Source: RQOF01 sp964461135
GTDB lineage: Bacteria; Calditrichota; Calditrichia; RBG-13-44-9
Length of the DNA stretch: 64,000 bases
Assembly (NCBI GenBank): GCA_964461135.1
Contig: CAYWTB010000013.1
Coordinates: 17,620 to 81,619, forward strand
Direction: 5' to 3'
Shown here: positions 18,841 through 27,607 of the stretch, one piece after another
Position numbering within the stretch: the first letter of the stretch is position 1
How the letters are laid out: every line of letters starts with the position of its first letter
The notes under the pieces: generated by a model
Database searches by the model: none
Told to the model about the DNA's origin: nothing
Seen by the model: only the letters and a program-made list of their open reading frames with translations
Translations under genes and position numbers: made by a program

Positions 18841-19602
18841 ATGATTCTGGATAAATTTAAACTGGACGGTAAGGTGGCGCTGGTGACCGGTGCGGCCAAA
18901 GGATTGGGACAGGCCATGACCCTCGGTTTGGCTGAAGCAGGGGCCGATATTTGCGCCATAGACCGTAATGATTCAATCCGGACCTGTGAATCCGTACAAA
19001 AGCTCGGACGGCGCTGTTTAAACCTCACCGTGGATCTGGCGGATCGTAAAGCCATTGCCGGTATTGCACCTCAAGCACTTGACCATTTTGGCCGGCTGAA
19101 TATTCTGGTGAATAATGCCGGAATCATCCGGCGGTCTCCTTTCACCGGATTTACAGCAAAGGACTGGGATGAAGTAATTGACATTAACCTGTCCGCTGTT
19201 TTCTTTCTCAGCCAGGCAGTGGCCGGTGTATTTATAAAGCAGGGCAGGGGAGGTAAAATTATTAATGTCGCCTCCATGCTCAGTTTTCAGGGGGGAATCC
19301 TGGTTCCCTCCTACACGGCAGCAAAAAGCGGGGTAATGGGGCTGACCCGCCTGATGGCCAATGAACTGGCGCCACATAATATCAACGTAAATGCTATTGC
19401 ACCCGGATATATGGCCACCGAAAACACCGCTGCCCTTCGCTCCGATTCTGTCAGGAATAAGGCCATCCTGGAGCGGATTCCTGCCGGCCGCTGGGGCCAG
19501 CCGGAGGATTTGAAGGGGATTGTGGTGTTTCTGGCTTCCGATGCATCTGCTTATTTGCAGGGATATACGGTGGCCGTGGATGGTGGTTGGCTGGCACGAT
19601 AA
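18841..19602 (+). CDS. kduD: 2-dehydro-3-deoxy-D-gluconate 5-dehydrogenase
   Basis: A 253-residue short-chain dehydrogenase. It starts MILDKFKLDGKVALVTGAAKGLG (NAD-binding glycine motif). NNAG is followed by the catalytic Ser of NVASMLSF and by YTAAKSG (Tyr and Lys). KduD reduces 2,5-diketo-3-deoxygluconate to 2-keto-3-deoxygluconate (KDG). AAGGAGA lies 6 bases before the ATG, which is why I use 18841 and not the earlier in-frame start at 18817. Last intact gene before the insertion element. Confidence 0.93.
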   Translation: MILDKFKLDGKVALVTGAAKGLGQAMTLGLAEAGADICAIDRNDSIRTCESVQKLGRRCLNLTVDLADRKAIAGIAPQALDHFGRLNILVNNAGIIRRSPFTGFTAKDWDEVIDINLSAVFFLSQAVAGVFIKQGRGGKIINVASMLSFQGGILVPSYTAAKSGVMGLTRLMANELAPHNINVNAIAPGYMATENTAALRSDSVRNKAILERIPAGRWGQPEDLKGIVVFLASDASAYLQGYTVAVDGGWLAR

Positions 19603-19810
19603 GAAAGTGTCTTTACAAAAATTGGATTTTTAAGAGAGGACCATATTCTAATATCCAATTCAGAGTACGTATAAAATATTGAACCTATTATTGATTTTGC
19701 TTAATTTACAAAAAACGATATATTGTATGTAAGTTATTATATCTAAAGAAATTAACTGGCCCGATCTTCAGACGGGGGATTAAAGAATTCAATATATTTG
19801 GGCTTTAATC
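19603..19810. other. AT-rich spacer between kduD and the IS element
   Basis: About 200 bp with no gene and no clear terminator; it may contain the old distal part of the kdu operon's intergenic region. Confidence 0.4.
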
Positions 19811-19828
19811 TTGAGTCTACTCCGAAAA
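19811..19828 (+). repeat. Left terminal inverted repeat of the IS
   Basis: TTGAGTCTACTCCGAAAA; matches the reverse complement of 21648-21665 at 16 of 18 positions. Confidence 0.85.
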
Positions 19829-19962
19829 GTCTGATACTTTTCAGTTAAGTTTATCGTGGGCAGTTTTATTTGTATTTTTTCATACTGATATATCTGGCTC
19901 GTGTCATAGTTTTTTGTTAAATTATGCCATTGTTCAGACCCCTATGAAAAGAGAGATCAGCG

Positions 19963-21601
19963 ATGTTTCGAAAATCCAATAAAGAGCCTCAACTTGACCT
20001 TTTCGGCAGCTTTAATCATTTGCTTGACGGTCAATCACTTCATCAATATACCGATGAGCATAACTGGCACAACCAGTTTCGCAAAGAAATAGTCTCCCGC
20101 ATAGATGAGTCCATTTTTAAAGTTCTTTTCAGCGACAACATGGGCGCTCCCAATGCCTCCATATCTGTTCTGGTTGGGATGATGTGCCTCAAAGAAGGCT
20201 TTGGCTGGAGCGATTCGCAGCTTTTTGAGCAATGCCGCTTCAATCTGCTGGTGCGTAGCGCTCTGGGGTTGTTTAACCTGAATGATCCGGTTCCCACCGA
20301 ATCCACCTACTATTTATTTCGTAAACGGATTCATGAACATGCTCGACACCGCGGCGAGGATTTACTGCAACAGAGCTTTGCCTCGATTACCCACCAGCAG
20401 GTCAAAGAGTATAATGTCAATGGCCGCCGTATTCGGATGGACAGTAAACTGATTAGCAGCAACATCGCCTATTTTTCGCGCTATGAAATTATCCATCAGA
20501 CCCTTATTTCCTTTTACAAGTCACTCAACAAAGGCCAACGGGCCCTGCTCGCTTTGGAGGAAGTAAACCAACTCAAAGAGCTGGCCCAGGAAGATCCCGG
20601 AAAAACCATGTACCGCAGCAGCAAAGAGGAGATCAAGTTGCGGATGCAATCACTGGGTCTTTTGATATACAGGATGATCGGTATTTTTGCCGGTCAGGAC
20701 AACGAGCCCTACCATCTGCTGGTGCGGGTATTTCATGAGCAGTACAGGGTTGCCGAAGAACAAAAAGTTCTGTTGCGGCCCAAAGAAGAAATCACGTCCG
20801 ATAGCGTGCAGTCCCCGCATGATCCGGATAGCGCCTATAGACACAAGCAGGATCAGAAAATAAAAGGCTATACAGTCAATCTAACCGAAACCATTAGCGA
20901 AGATTCTCTTAACCTGATCACCCATGTCATGGTCGAAAAAGCCAATGTGTCCGATGTTGAATTTGTCCAGCCGGCCATTGCAGAGAGCATTCAGGTAACC
21001 GATCAGCCCGCTGGAAAGGGTCTATGTCGACGGAGGATATCAAAGCCCGGATAATGATGCTTTCTGCCAGAATATTGACATGGTTTTTACCGGCCTGCGG
21101 GGTGCTTCGTCCCGGTATGATTTAGAAATGACACCCGATGGCTTAATGATTACCGATACCCAGACCGGCCAATTTTACCGGGCCAGCCTGGCTAAAAAGA
21201 TCAAAACCAGTAAAGAAGACCGCTGGTTTATAGATACGGACAAAGCTCGGGTGTATTTTAGTCAACAAGCAATCAGGGCTTCTCACTTGCGTCGAGAGTT
21301 GCAGAAACGTCCCCAAGAAGAACTAAACAAACGTAATAACGTCGAAGCGACTATTTTCCAGCTGGCATATCACCTGGGCAACAATAAAAGCAAATATCGT
21401 GGCCTGATCAAACAAAAAATCTGGGCCATATGTCGCGGTTTATGGATAAATCTGGTTCGAATTACCAACTTTATTAAACAAACATGTCCAAGACCCGTTA
21501 TAGAGAGTGAGAATGAGGTATTATTACCACATTTTGCTTGGTGTTCTGATTTAACGAGCTGGATTCTATGTAAAAATAGCCTCTATTTTGGAAAAAGTTA
21601 A
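19963..21601 (+). pseudogene. IS1182-type transposase with a +1 frameshift
   Basis: The first frame (19963-21054) gives the DUF772-like N-terminal half: ASISVLVGMMCLKEGFGWSD and PVPTESTYYLFRKRI, plus the DSKLISSNIAYFSRYE segment. At about 21006-21010 the frame shifts by one base. The second frame then continues with PLERVYVDGGYQSPDND, the expected DDE-domain strand, to a C-terminus near 21601 that includes RNNVEATIFQL with the last acidic residue. A one-base indel in the CCC run at 21007-21009 explains it. Programmed +1 slippage cannot be excluded but is not usual for this family, so I call it inactivated (or a sequencing error). Confidence 0.8.
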
Positions 21602-21647
21602 AATTTTGAAAATTTCCACCCAGGAAAAGTAGATTTGAAAATTCTAT

Positions 21648-21665
21648 TTTTCGGAGGGGACTCAA
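21648..21665 (-). repeat. Right terminal inverted repeat of the IS
   Basis: On the minus strand this reads TTGAGTCCCCTCCGAAAA, pairing with the left end. Confidence 0.85.
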
Positions 21666-21840
21666 CCTTTATTTGTGAATTAAGCAGAATTAATGATTAA
21701 AAAAAATTTAAGAAATAAACCGTCCCTCACATCAATATAAATCGCAAGTAATTTCGGTAAATAGCTGCTCTGGAAGCACTCAAGGAAATTTTTTAAAAAA
21801 ATATTGATATAGATATTTGAGTTTGATATATTCTTCAAAG

Positions 21841-21852
21841 TTGTCATACATA
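21841..21852 (+). promoter_or_regulatory. Candidate GntR operator, autoregulatory site
   Basis: TTGTCATACATA, 20 bp before the GTG of the FadR-like regulator gene. The inner TTGTCATACA is close to the TNGTnnnACNA-type half-palindromes bound by this class. The same 12 bases occur on the opposite strand at 37426-37437 before the TonB receptor gene. Confidence 0.5.
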
Positions 21853-21871
21853 ATACAAATATAGGGCTTCT

Positions 21872-22597
21872 GTGAAAGAACTTTTTCCGAAGATTGGAAA
21901 ACGTCAAAAACTTAGTCAGATTATAGAAGAAAACATTGAGGAATTGATCCGCAATAAACAAGTGATACCCGGACAAAAGCTACCCACGGAAAATCAGTTA
22001 TGTGAAATGTTTGGGGTCAGTAGAACATCTTTGCGGGAAGCTCTACACATGCTTTCTGCAAAAGGACTGATATCCGTGAAGAAAGGCAGTGGTATTTATG
22101 TAAATAGTTATTCATCCAATATAGCTACAGATTTTATCAGTCTATACCTGGAAACCAATTTTGACAAAGATTATATCATGCATGTTATGAAAGCACGACA
22201 ATTGTTGGAACCCAGTATAGCACAACTGGCGGCCTTAAACCGGGATGAGGAAGATCTTCATAGATTAAATGAAAATCTGAACCTATTCAAGAAATGTAAT
22301 CCATGTGATTCACTTAAACTTGGAGAACTAGATCGCGAATTCCACTCTATCCTGGCCCAATCAACGCATAATCCGATTATTAACATGATTACCGACCCCA
22401 TTTTTCGTCTCATGCCTAAAATACGAGCACTGGTTTATTCAAAGATTGATCATGCCAATAGCGCAGCACTTGAATACCATGACAAAATTTATAATACTGT
22501 ACTAAGACGTGAGGCTGACCTGGCCTACGAAATGATGAAACAGCATCTTCAAATCGCGGAGGATCATTCCCGCGTGATCACCGAAAATCTTCAATAG
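21872..22597 (+). CDS. GntR family regulator, FadR (FCD) subfamily
   Basis: A 241-residue transcription factor. The N-terminal winged helix spans about residues 10-80: PGQKLPTENQLCEMFGVSRTSLREALHML, then the wing KGLISVKKGSGIYV. An all-helical FCD ligand-binding domain follows (about 95-235) with the usual metal-binding Asp/His positions (LDREFHSILAQSTHN). It starts with GTG. In uronate loci such proteins sense KDG, glucuronate or similar acids and relieve repression. Its position in the locus and the 12-bp motif before its own gene and before the receptor gene suggest it controls uptake genes here. Confidence 0.88.
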   Translation: MKELFPKIGKRQKLSQIIEENIEELIRNKQVIPGQKLPTENQLCEMFGVSRTSLREALHMLSAKGLISVKKGSGIYVNSYSSNIATDFISLYLETNFDKDYIMHVMKARQLLEPSIAQLAALNRDEEDLHRLNENLNLFKKCNPCDSLKLGELDREFHSILAQSTHNPIINMITDPIFRLMPKIRALVYSKIDHANSAALEYHDKIYNTVLRREADLAYEMMKQHLQIAEDHSRVITENLQ

Positions 22598-22646
22598 ATT
22601 TTAATTTTGTTCTTTAAGCATATTTTAAAATGAAAATTTGAAGGAC

Positions 22647-22669
22647 CCTTAACCTTTCCAGGGTTAAGG
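22647..22669 (+). promoter_or_regulatory. Stem-loop between regulator and DEH-reductase gene
   Basis: CCTTAACC, 7-base loop, GGTTAAGG: a perfect 8-bp stem 25 bp before the next ATG, without a T tract. It could be an operator, an mRNA-processing hairpin or a weak attenuator. Confidence 0.45.
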
Positions 22670-22693
22670 TATGAAATTAATAATGGAGGAAAT

Positions 22694-23458
22694 ATGGATA
22701 TTCGGCTTGATAATAAAGTCGCCATTGTTACTGGTAGCATACAGGGTATCGGAAAGGAGATTGCTCACATTCTGTCCCGGTCGGGCGCTGCTGTGGTGGT
22801 GAATAATCATCAGGGTAAGGGAGAGTTGGAAAATGTGGCCAGGGAAATAAGGGGAGGGGGAGGAAAAGCCACCGCAGTTATTGCTGATGTAACCAGAGAG
22901 GCTGAAGCAAAACAATTGATATCTGCGGCTTTGAATTTAGGAAATAATATTGACATTCTGGTAAACAATGCCGGTGGGCTTGTAAAACGTGTGCCTGTTG
23001 CCGAATTTGATGAGGAACACTTCAATACTGTAATGAACATAAATGTGAAGTCTGCTTTTCTGGTGTCTAAGCTGGTAATTCCTTATATGAAGAAGAAAAA
23101 AGCGGGTAAAATAATAAACTTATCTTCTCAGGCGGCACATGATGGCGGAGGGCCTGGTGCTGCTGCCTATGCTGCTTCAAAGGGATCCATCTGGACTTTC
23201 ACCAAATCCCTGGCGAAAGAACTGGCACCATTCGGAGTCACCGTCAATTGCGTTTCACCCGGTTTTATTGCAAATACTACGTTCCATGACACTTTTACTC
23301 CAAAAGAAGTTCAGGATAAAATGCCGGGAATTATTCCACTGGGAAGAGCAGGAAATGCCATGGATATAGCCAAGGTGGTATTGTTTTTGGCCTCTGACCT
23401 TTCTGATTATATGACCGGACAAACTATTGAGGTCAATGGCGGACTTTATATGCCCTGA
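22694..23458 (+). CDS. Short-chain dehydrogenase, probable DEH reductase
   Basis: A 254-residue SDR. NAD(P) motif VTGSIQGIGKEIA, then NNAGG, the catalytic Ser in NLSSQAA and YAASKGS (Tyr, Lys). The C-terminal VNGGLYMP is usual. It lies between the regulator and a PL17 oligoalginate lyase, and in that position alginate-degrading bacteria encode the reductase that turns 4-deoxy-L-erythro-5-hexoseulose uronate (DEH) into KDG. The role is inferred from context, since SDR sequences alone do not fix the substrate. GGAGG sits 6 bases before the ATG. A KduD paralogue is the other reading. Confidence 0.78.
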   Translation: MDIRLDNKVAIVTGSIQGIGKEIAHILSRSGAAVVVNNHQGKGELENVAREIRGGGGKATAVIADVTREAEAKQLISAALNLGNNIDILVNNAGGLVKRVPVAEFDEEHFNTVMNINVKSAFLVSKLVIPYMKKKKAGKIINLSSQAAHDGGGPGAAAYAASKGSIWTFTKSLAKELAPFGVTVNCVSPGFIANTTFHDTFTPKEVQDKMPGIIPLGRAGNAMDIAKVVLFLASDLSDYMTGQTIEVNGGLYMP

Positions 23459-23508
23459 AAAATTAACTTTATGAACATACACGGTTTTTCGGAAAATATG
23501 GAAGTAAA

Positions 23509-25716
23509 ATGAAAAAATATGTTACAGGATTTTCTTTTCTTCTTTTCTTTTATATTATAAATCTTCTTCAGGCAGCGGATCATCCCCGAGCTTTCATAAC
23601 AAAGGCAGAAGGTATGGAAATCCGGCAAGCTTTAGGAAAGTATCCTCTTCTCAATTCATCATTTGCCGCAATTAAGGTTGAGGTAGATGAATCCATTGAC
23701 CGGGGAATTGAAGTGCCAAATCCTGGTGAGGCGGGTGGTTATGAACATGAGAAACACAAGAAAAATTATCGCGATATGCAACATGCCGGGCTTCTCTATA
23801 TTATTACCGGGGAAGAAAAATATGCCCGGTTTATCCGAGATATGTTATTAAAGTATGCTGATATATATCCAAAACTGGGTGCTCATCCTCTTGCCCATAA
23901 TCAGGCGCCCGGAAAACTGTTTCATCAGATGTTAAATGAGACCGTATGGCTGCTTTACACCAGTCAGGCTTATGATTGTATCTATAATTGGCTGGATGAA
24001 AAGGATAGACAGTATATTGAAAAGAACGTATTCCGTCAGATAACCGACTGGTTCACTGTGCGGAATGCTCATGAATTTGACAGGATTCACAATCATGGCA
24101 CCTGGTCAGTTGCATCGGTCGGAATGATTGGGCTGGTACTGGGTGATGAAAATCTGGTCGATATGGCCTTATATGGGACGAAGAAAGATCATCAGGGAGG
24201 TTTCCTGAAACAGCTCGATCTTCTTTTTTCCCCTGATGGTTACTACATGGAAGGACCCTATTATATCCGGTATGCCCTTCGTCCGTTCTTCTATTTTGCT
24301 GAAGCGTTGGAAAGATATAAACCGGAACTAAAAATTTACCAATACCGGGATGACATTCTTAAAAAAGCTTATTACGCGGCGGTACAGACTGTCTTTCCAA
24401 ACGGAGTGTTTCCGCCTATTAATGATGCTTCGCGGACAATGAATTTAGAGGATCCGGGAGTTGTACTTTCCAACGACCTGGTGTATGACCGGTATGGTCC
24501 TGATCCGAACCTACTCGGCATCGCTCGGTTCCAAAACGAAGTTATCCTGAATGGTTCGGGTCTCCGCGTTTCACAGGATCTGGAAAAAATTAACGGAAAA
24601 GCACGCTTTAATTGGGGAAGTGTGGAATTTCGGGACGGACCTGATGGCGATAAGGGCGGATTGGGAATTTTGCGAATGGGAGAAGGTTTTGAACAGACCA
24701 TGCTGCTTATGAAGTTTGGGGTTCATGGTGAAGGCCACGGTCATTTTGATAAATTTCAGTTCATTTTTTTTGATCAGGGCAGAGAAGTCATTCATGATTA
24801 TGGTTTTGCCCGATGGATCAACATAGAGCCCAAATTCGGGGGACGGTATCTTGACGAAAACAAGAGTTATGCCATGGAAACCATTGCCCACAACACCGTG
24901 GTCGTGGATGAAACCACACAGAATGAGGGTGACCGCAAGCAAGCTGATCAGGTGTGGGGCGAAAGGCATTTCTTTGATAGTACGGATCCAAAAGTTAAGG
25001 TGATGAGTGGTTTTGCTGATACCCAATATCCGGGAATCTCCATGCAGAGAACCATGTTCATGATAGGGGATGATTCATTAGAATACCCGGTTGTGGTTGA
25101 TCTCTATCGCCTCCATAGTACCATGGAACATCAGTATGATTATCCGGTTCATTTTACCGGACAGTTGATCAATACCAACTTTAAATACACTGCTTCTATT
25201 GAAAAAATGGTTCCGTTTGGGCAAAATAATGGTTATCAACATATCTGGAAAGAGGCCGAGGCTTCAGTCGGGGGGAAAATAACTGTTACCTGGCTGGATG
25301 GAAACCGTTATTATAGCTGGACAAGTTTAGCAACACCCGGTTCACAATTCTTTTTCGGGCGCACCGGTGCTAATGATCCTGATTTCAATCTACGATCAGA
25401 ACCGTTATTTGTATTGAGAAGCACCGGCCAGGATCATATTTTCGTATCGGTTTACGAACCTCATGGATACTTCAATGAGGCACGGGAACGTTCTGAAAAT
25501 GCCCGTCCGATGATTGATAAAATACGCCTGGTGGGCTATAATGAAAATGCTTCAATTTTGCAGATAGAAGGTAAGGGTGAATTAAAATGGTTGATCAAAG
25601 TATGGAATAAAGCATCCTTATCGAATCAACGACATGCAGTTACATTTAATGACAGCACGTTTGAATGGACCGGTTATTATCAGGTGGATCTGGAAGGCCG
25701 CAAATCTGAAGAATAA
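23509..25716 (+). CDS. PL17-type oligoalginate lyase
   Basis: A 735-residue secreted lyase. A signal peptide (about 1-22) is followed by an (alpha/alpha) toroid (about 25-380) and a heparinase II/III-like beta-sandwich (about 385-720). The catalytic set matches PL17 Alg17c by spacing: Asn195-His196 in HNHGTW and Tyr252 in YYMEGPYYIRYAL, 56 residues after the His, as in Alg17c (His202, Tyr258). The HGEGHGHFDKFQF and HNTVVVDE segments supply the metal site of the beta-sandwich. It cleaves oligoalginate exolytically to unsaturated monomers, which become DEH. No T9SS tail, so it is probably periplasmic. It is cotranscribed with the MFS permease gene, 35 bp downstream. Confidence 0.85.
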   Translation: MKKYVTGFSFLLFFYIINLLQAADHPRAFITKAEGMEIRQALGKYPLLNSSFAAIKVEVDESIDRGIEVPNPGEAGGYEHEKHKKNYRDMQHAGLLYIITGEEKYARFIRDMLLKYADIYPKLGAHPLAHNQAPGKLFHQMLNETVWLLYTSQAYDCIYNWLDEKDRQYIEKNVFRQITDWFTVRNAHEFDRIHNHGTWSVASVGMIGLVLGDENLVDMALYGTKKDHQGGFLKQLDLLFSPDGYYMEGPYYIRYALRPFFYFAEALERYKPELKIYQYRDDILKKAYYAAVQTVFPNGVFPPINDASRTMNLEDPGVVLSNDLVYDRYGPDPNLLGIARFQNEVILNGSGLRVSQDLEKINGKARFNWGSVEFRDGPDGDKGGLGILRMGEGFEQTMLLMKFGVHGEGHGHFDKFQFIFFDQGREVIHDYGFARWINIEPKFGGRYLDENKSYAMETIAHNTVVVDETTQNEGDRKQADQVWGERHFFDSTDPKVKVMSGFADTQYPGISMQRTMFMIGDDSLEYPVVVDLYRLHSTMEHQYDYPVHFTGQLINTNFKYTASIEKMVPFGQNNGYQHIWKEAEASVGGKITVTWLDGNRYYSWTSLATPGSQFFFGRTGANDPDFNLRSEPLFVLRSTGQDHIFVSVYEPHGYFNEARERSENARPMIDKIRLVGYNENASILQIEGKGELKWLIKVWNKASLSNQRHAVTFNDSTFEWTGYYQVDLEGRKSEE

Positions 25717-25751
25717 AAAATAATTATAAATCATTTAGACAGGACTTATGG

Positions 25752-27029
25752 ATGAGAAAAATTAAAGGTTTACGCTGGTGGATTATCATATTGATTGCCC
25801 TGGCAACCGTAATCAATTATATAGACCGAAGCGCGCTGGCAATTATGTGGCCTAACATAGAAAAAGATGTGGGATTGACAAAAGAGCACTATGCCATTAT
25901 TGTAATGATGTTCACGCTTGCTTATGCCATCAGTCAGACCCTATCAGGTAAATTATATGACCGGGTAGGTACGCGAATAGGTTTCACGATTTCCATCATC
26001 ATCTGGTCTGTTTCCATGGCGCTCCATGGACTGGCCCGCAGTCTTACCAGTTTCAGCATATTACGATTTACACTTGGCCTGGGAGAAGCCGGAAACTGGC
26101 CGGGTGCGACAAAGTCGAATGCAGAATGGTTCCCCATAAGGGAGAGAGCCCTGGCGCAGGGAATCTTTAATTCCGGTGCATCCATTGGATCAGTTATATC
26201 ACCTCCCTTAATTGCATTTCTCTACCTCTCCATAGGATGGAAATTGACTTTTGTAATTTTGGGAATAGCGGGACTTTTATGGATTCTCCCATGGCTGGTG
26301 CTCAACCGGGCATTGCCGGAGGCTCATCCCTGGCTGGATGACGCTGAGCGGGAGTATATCCTTTCCGGGCAGAAAACAAAAGAAAAAAGTACCGGAATGA
26401 ACGAACGGATTCCTGGCTGGTGGGAATTAATGACCTACAAACAAACCTGGTCGGTATTGGTTTCACGCTTTTTCCTTGATCCCATCTGGTGGATGTTTGT
26501 ATTCTGGCTTCCTATCTATCTATCTGAGCGTTTTGGATTTAATATAAAACAGATCGGATTGTTCGCCTGGGTACCCTATGTCGGTGCGGCAGGCGGGAGC
26601 CTCTTCGGAGGTTGGATTGTTGGATTTGTGATTAACCGTGGTTGGAGCGTTAACAAAGCCCGAAAAGCTGCAATAACGCTGGGTGGGCTTATTATGTTGC
26701 CTTCTCTCCTGTTAACAGCCTATGCGGTCACTCCCCTGCTGGCAGTCTTATTGATTGCTCTGATTCTGTTCGGATTTCAGACGGCCATCGGTAATATTCA
26801 GACTCTTCCCAGTGATTTTTTTACCGGTAAAAGTGTCGGATCTATAGCCGGATTTGGAGGTACGACCGCGGCTCTGGGAGTCATTATCACCACATATATT
26901 GTTCCGCAGATTACCCGGACCAGCTATATCCCTTTTTTCATGATGGGTGCACTGCTTGTTCCTCTGGGGATTATTGCTGTCTATGTTCTGGGAGGGCAGG
27001 TCAAACGTGTTCCTTTAAAATTAAAATAA
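25752..27029 (+). CDS. MFS hexuronate transporter, ExuT-like
   Basis: A 425-residue major facilitator permease with about twelve hydrophobic spans. The anion:cation symporter signature is clear: NYIDRSALAIMWPNIEKDVGLT, LYDRVGTRIGF, and GLGEAGNWPGATKSNAEWFP. The family carries glucuronate, galacturonate and related sugar acids across the inner membrane with protons. Between the PL17 lyase and KdgF genes, its likely cargo is the unsaturated uronate monomer or DEH. kdgF starts 15 bp downstream. Confidence 0.9.
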   Translation: MRKIKGLRWWIIILIALATVINYIDRSALAIMWPNIEKDVGLTKEHYAIIVMMFTLAYAISQTLSGKLYDRVGTRIGFTISIIIWSVSMALHGLARSLTSFSILRFTLGLGEAGNWPGATKSNAEWFPIRERALAQGIFNSGASIGSVISPPLIAFLYLSIGWKLTFVILGIAGLLWILPWLVLNRALPEAHPWLDDAEREYILSGQKTKEKSTGMNERIPGWWELMTYKQTWSVLVSRFFLDPIWWMFVFWLPIYLSERFGFNIKQIGLFAWVPYVGAAGGSLFGGWIVGFVINRGWSVNKARKAAITLGGLIMLPSLLLTAYAVTPLLAVLLIALILFGFQTAIGNIQTLPSDFFTGKSVGSIAGFGGTTAALGVIITTYIVPQITRTSYIPFFMMGALLVPLGIIAVYVLGGQVKRVPLKLK

Positions 27030-27044
27030 TAATAAGGATAAATC

Positions 27045-27380
27045 ATGAAAACCCACATCAAGTCAGGCGACATTGCCATTGAAAATGTTGCCCCGGGTGT
27101 CCGTCGGCAGATAATGGGTTACGATACGGATCTGATGTTGGTCCGGGTTTATTTCGATAAAGGAGGAGTAGGGGAGTTGCATGCCCATGTGCATCAGCAG
27201 GTTTCCTTTGTTGAAAAGGGGAAATTCGAAGTGGAAATCTACGGGAAAAAAGAAATATTGCAAGCGGGCGATTGTTACATAGTACCGTCTAACGCATGGC
27301 ACGGAGCGATCTGCCTGGAGGAAGGAATTCTGATTGATACATTCTCCCCAGCTCGCCAGGATTTTCTGGAAAAGAAATGA
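27045..27380 (+). CDS. kdgF: KdgF-like cupin, unsaturated uronate ring-opening
   Basis: A 111-residue single cupin. Metal ligands match those reported for KdgF: His46 and His48 in ELHAHVHQQ, a Gln at 51 or 52, and His86 in NAWHGA. The catalytic Asp98 and Phe100 pair is in LIDTFSPAR. KdgF speeds the conversion of 4,5-unsaturated uronate to the linear keto form from both pectin and alginate products. Placement directly after the permease fits intake of the unsaturated monomer. Confidence 0.85.
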   Translation: MKTHIKSGDIAIENVAPGVRRQIMGYDTDLMLVRVYFDKGGVGELHAHVHQQVSFVEKGKFEVEIYGKKEILQAGDCYIVPSNAWHGAICLEEGILIDTFSPARQDFLEKK

Positions 27381-27607
27381 AAATTCGTAGAATTAAAAGC
27401 AGGATTAATTCAGATGGTAAGAAAATACGGAACTGTTCCAAACAATCTTTCAGTGTCCTCAAGATCAGAATGATGATATGAGAGGTGATTTTACTTCTTT
27501 CGAATATATTCTGGATAAGGTAAAAATATTTTGTTGTGTTAACCGGATAATTGTCAGGAAGGATTAAGAGTACGTTATCTTTGGATGATTTGTTAACGGG
27601 GTGACGA

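Larger units (their letters stand above)
19811..21665 (+). mobile_element. IS1182-type insertion sequence, degraded
   Basis: About 1.86 kb bounded by imperfect terminal inverted repeats (16 of 18 bases match) and carrying a single transposase frame that is broken once. It sits between kduD and the GntR-type regulator gene. No clear target duplication is seen, although CTTTA occurs a few bases outside both ends. Assignment to IS1182 rests on the DUF772-type N-terminus and DDE C-terminus of the transposase. Confidence 0.8.

Noticed and set aside
21000..21015. Programmed +1 frameshift in the transposase
   Set aside because: No slippery signal or stop codon arrangement typical of known programmed sites; a one-base indel is simpler.
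19803..21671. CTTTA on both sides of the IS as target duplication
   Set aside because: The copies are not directly adjacent to the inverted repeats at equal distance, so it may be chance.
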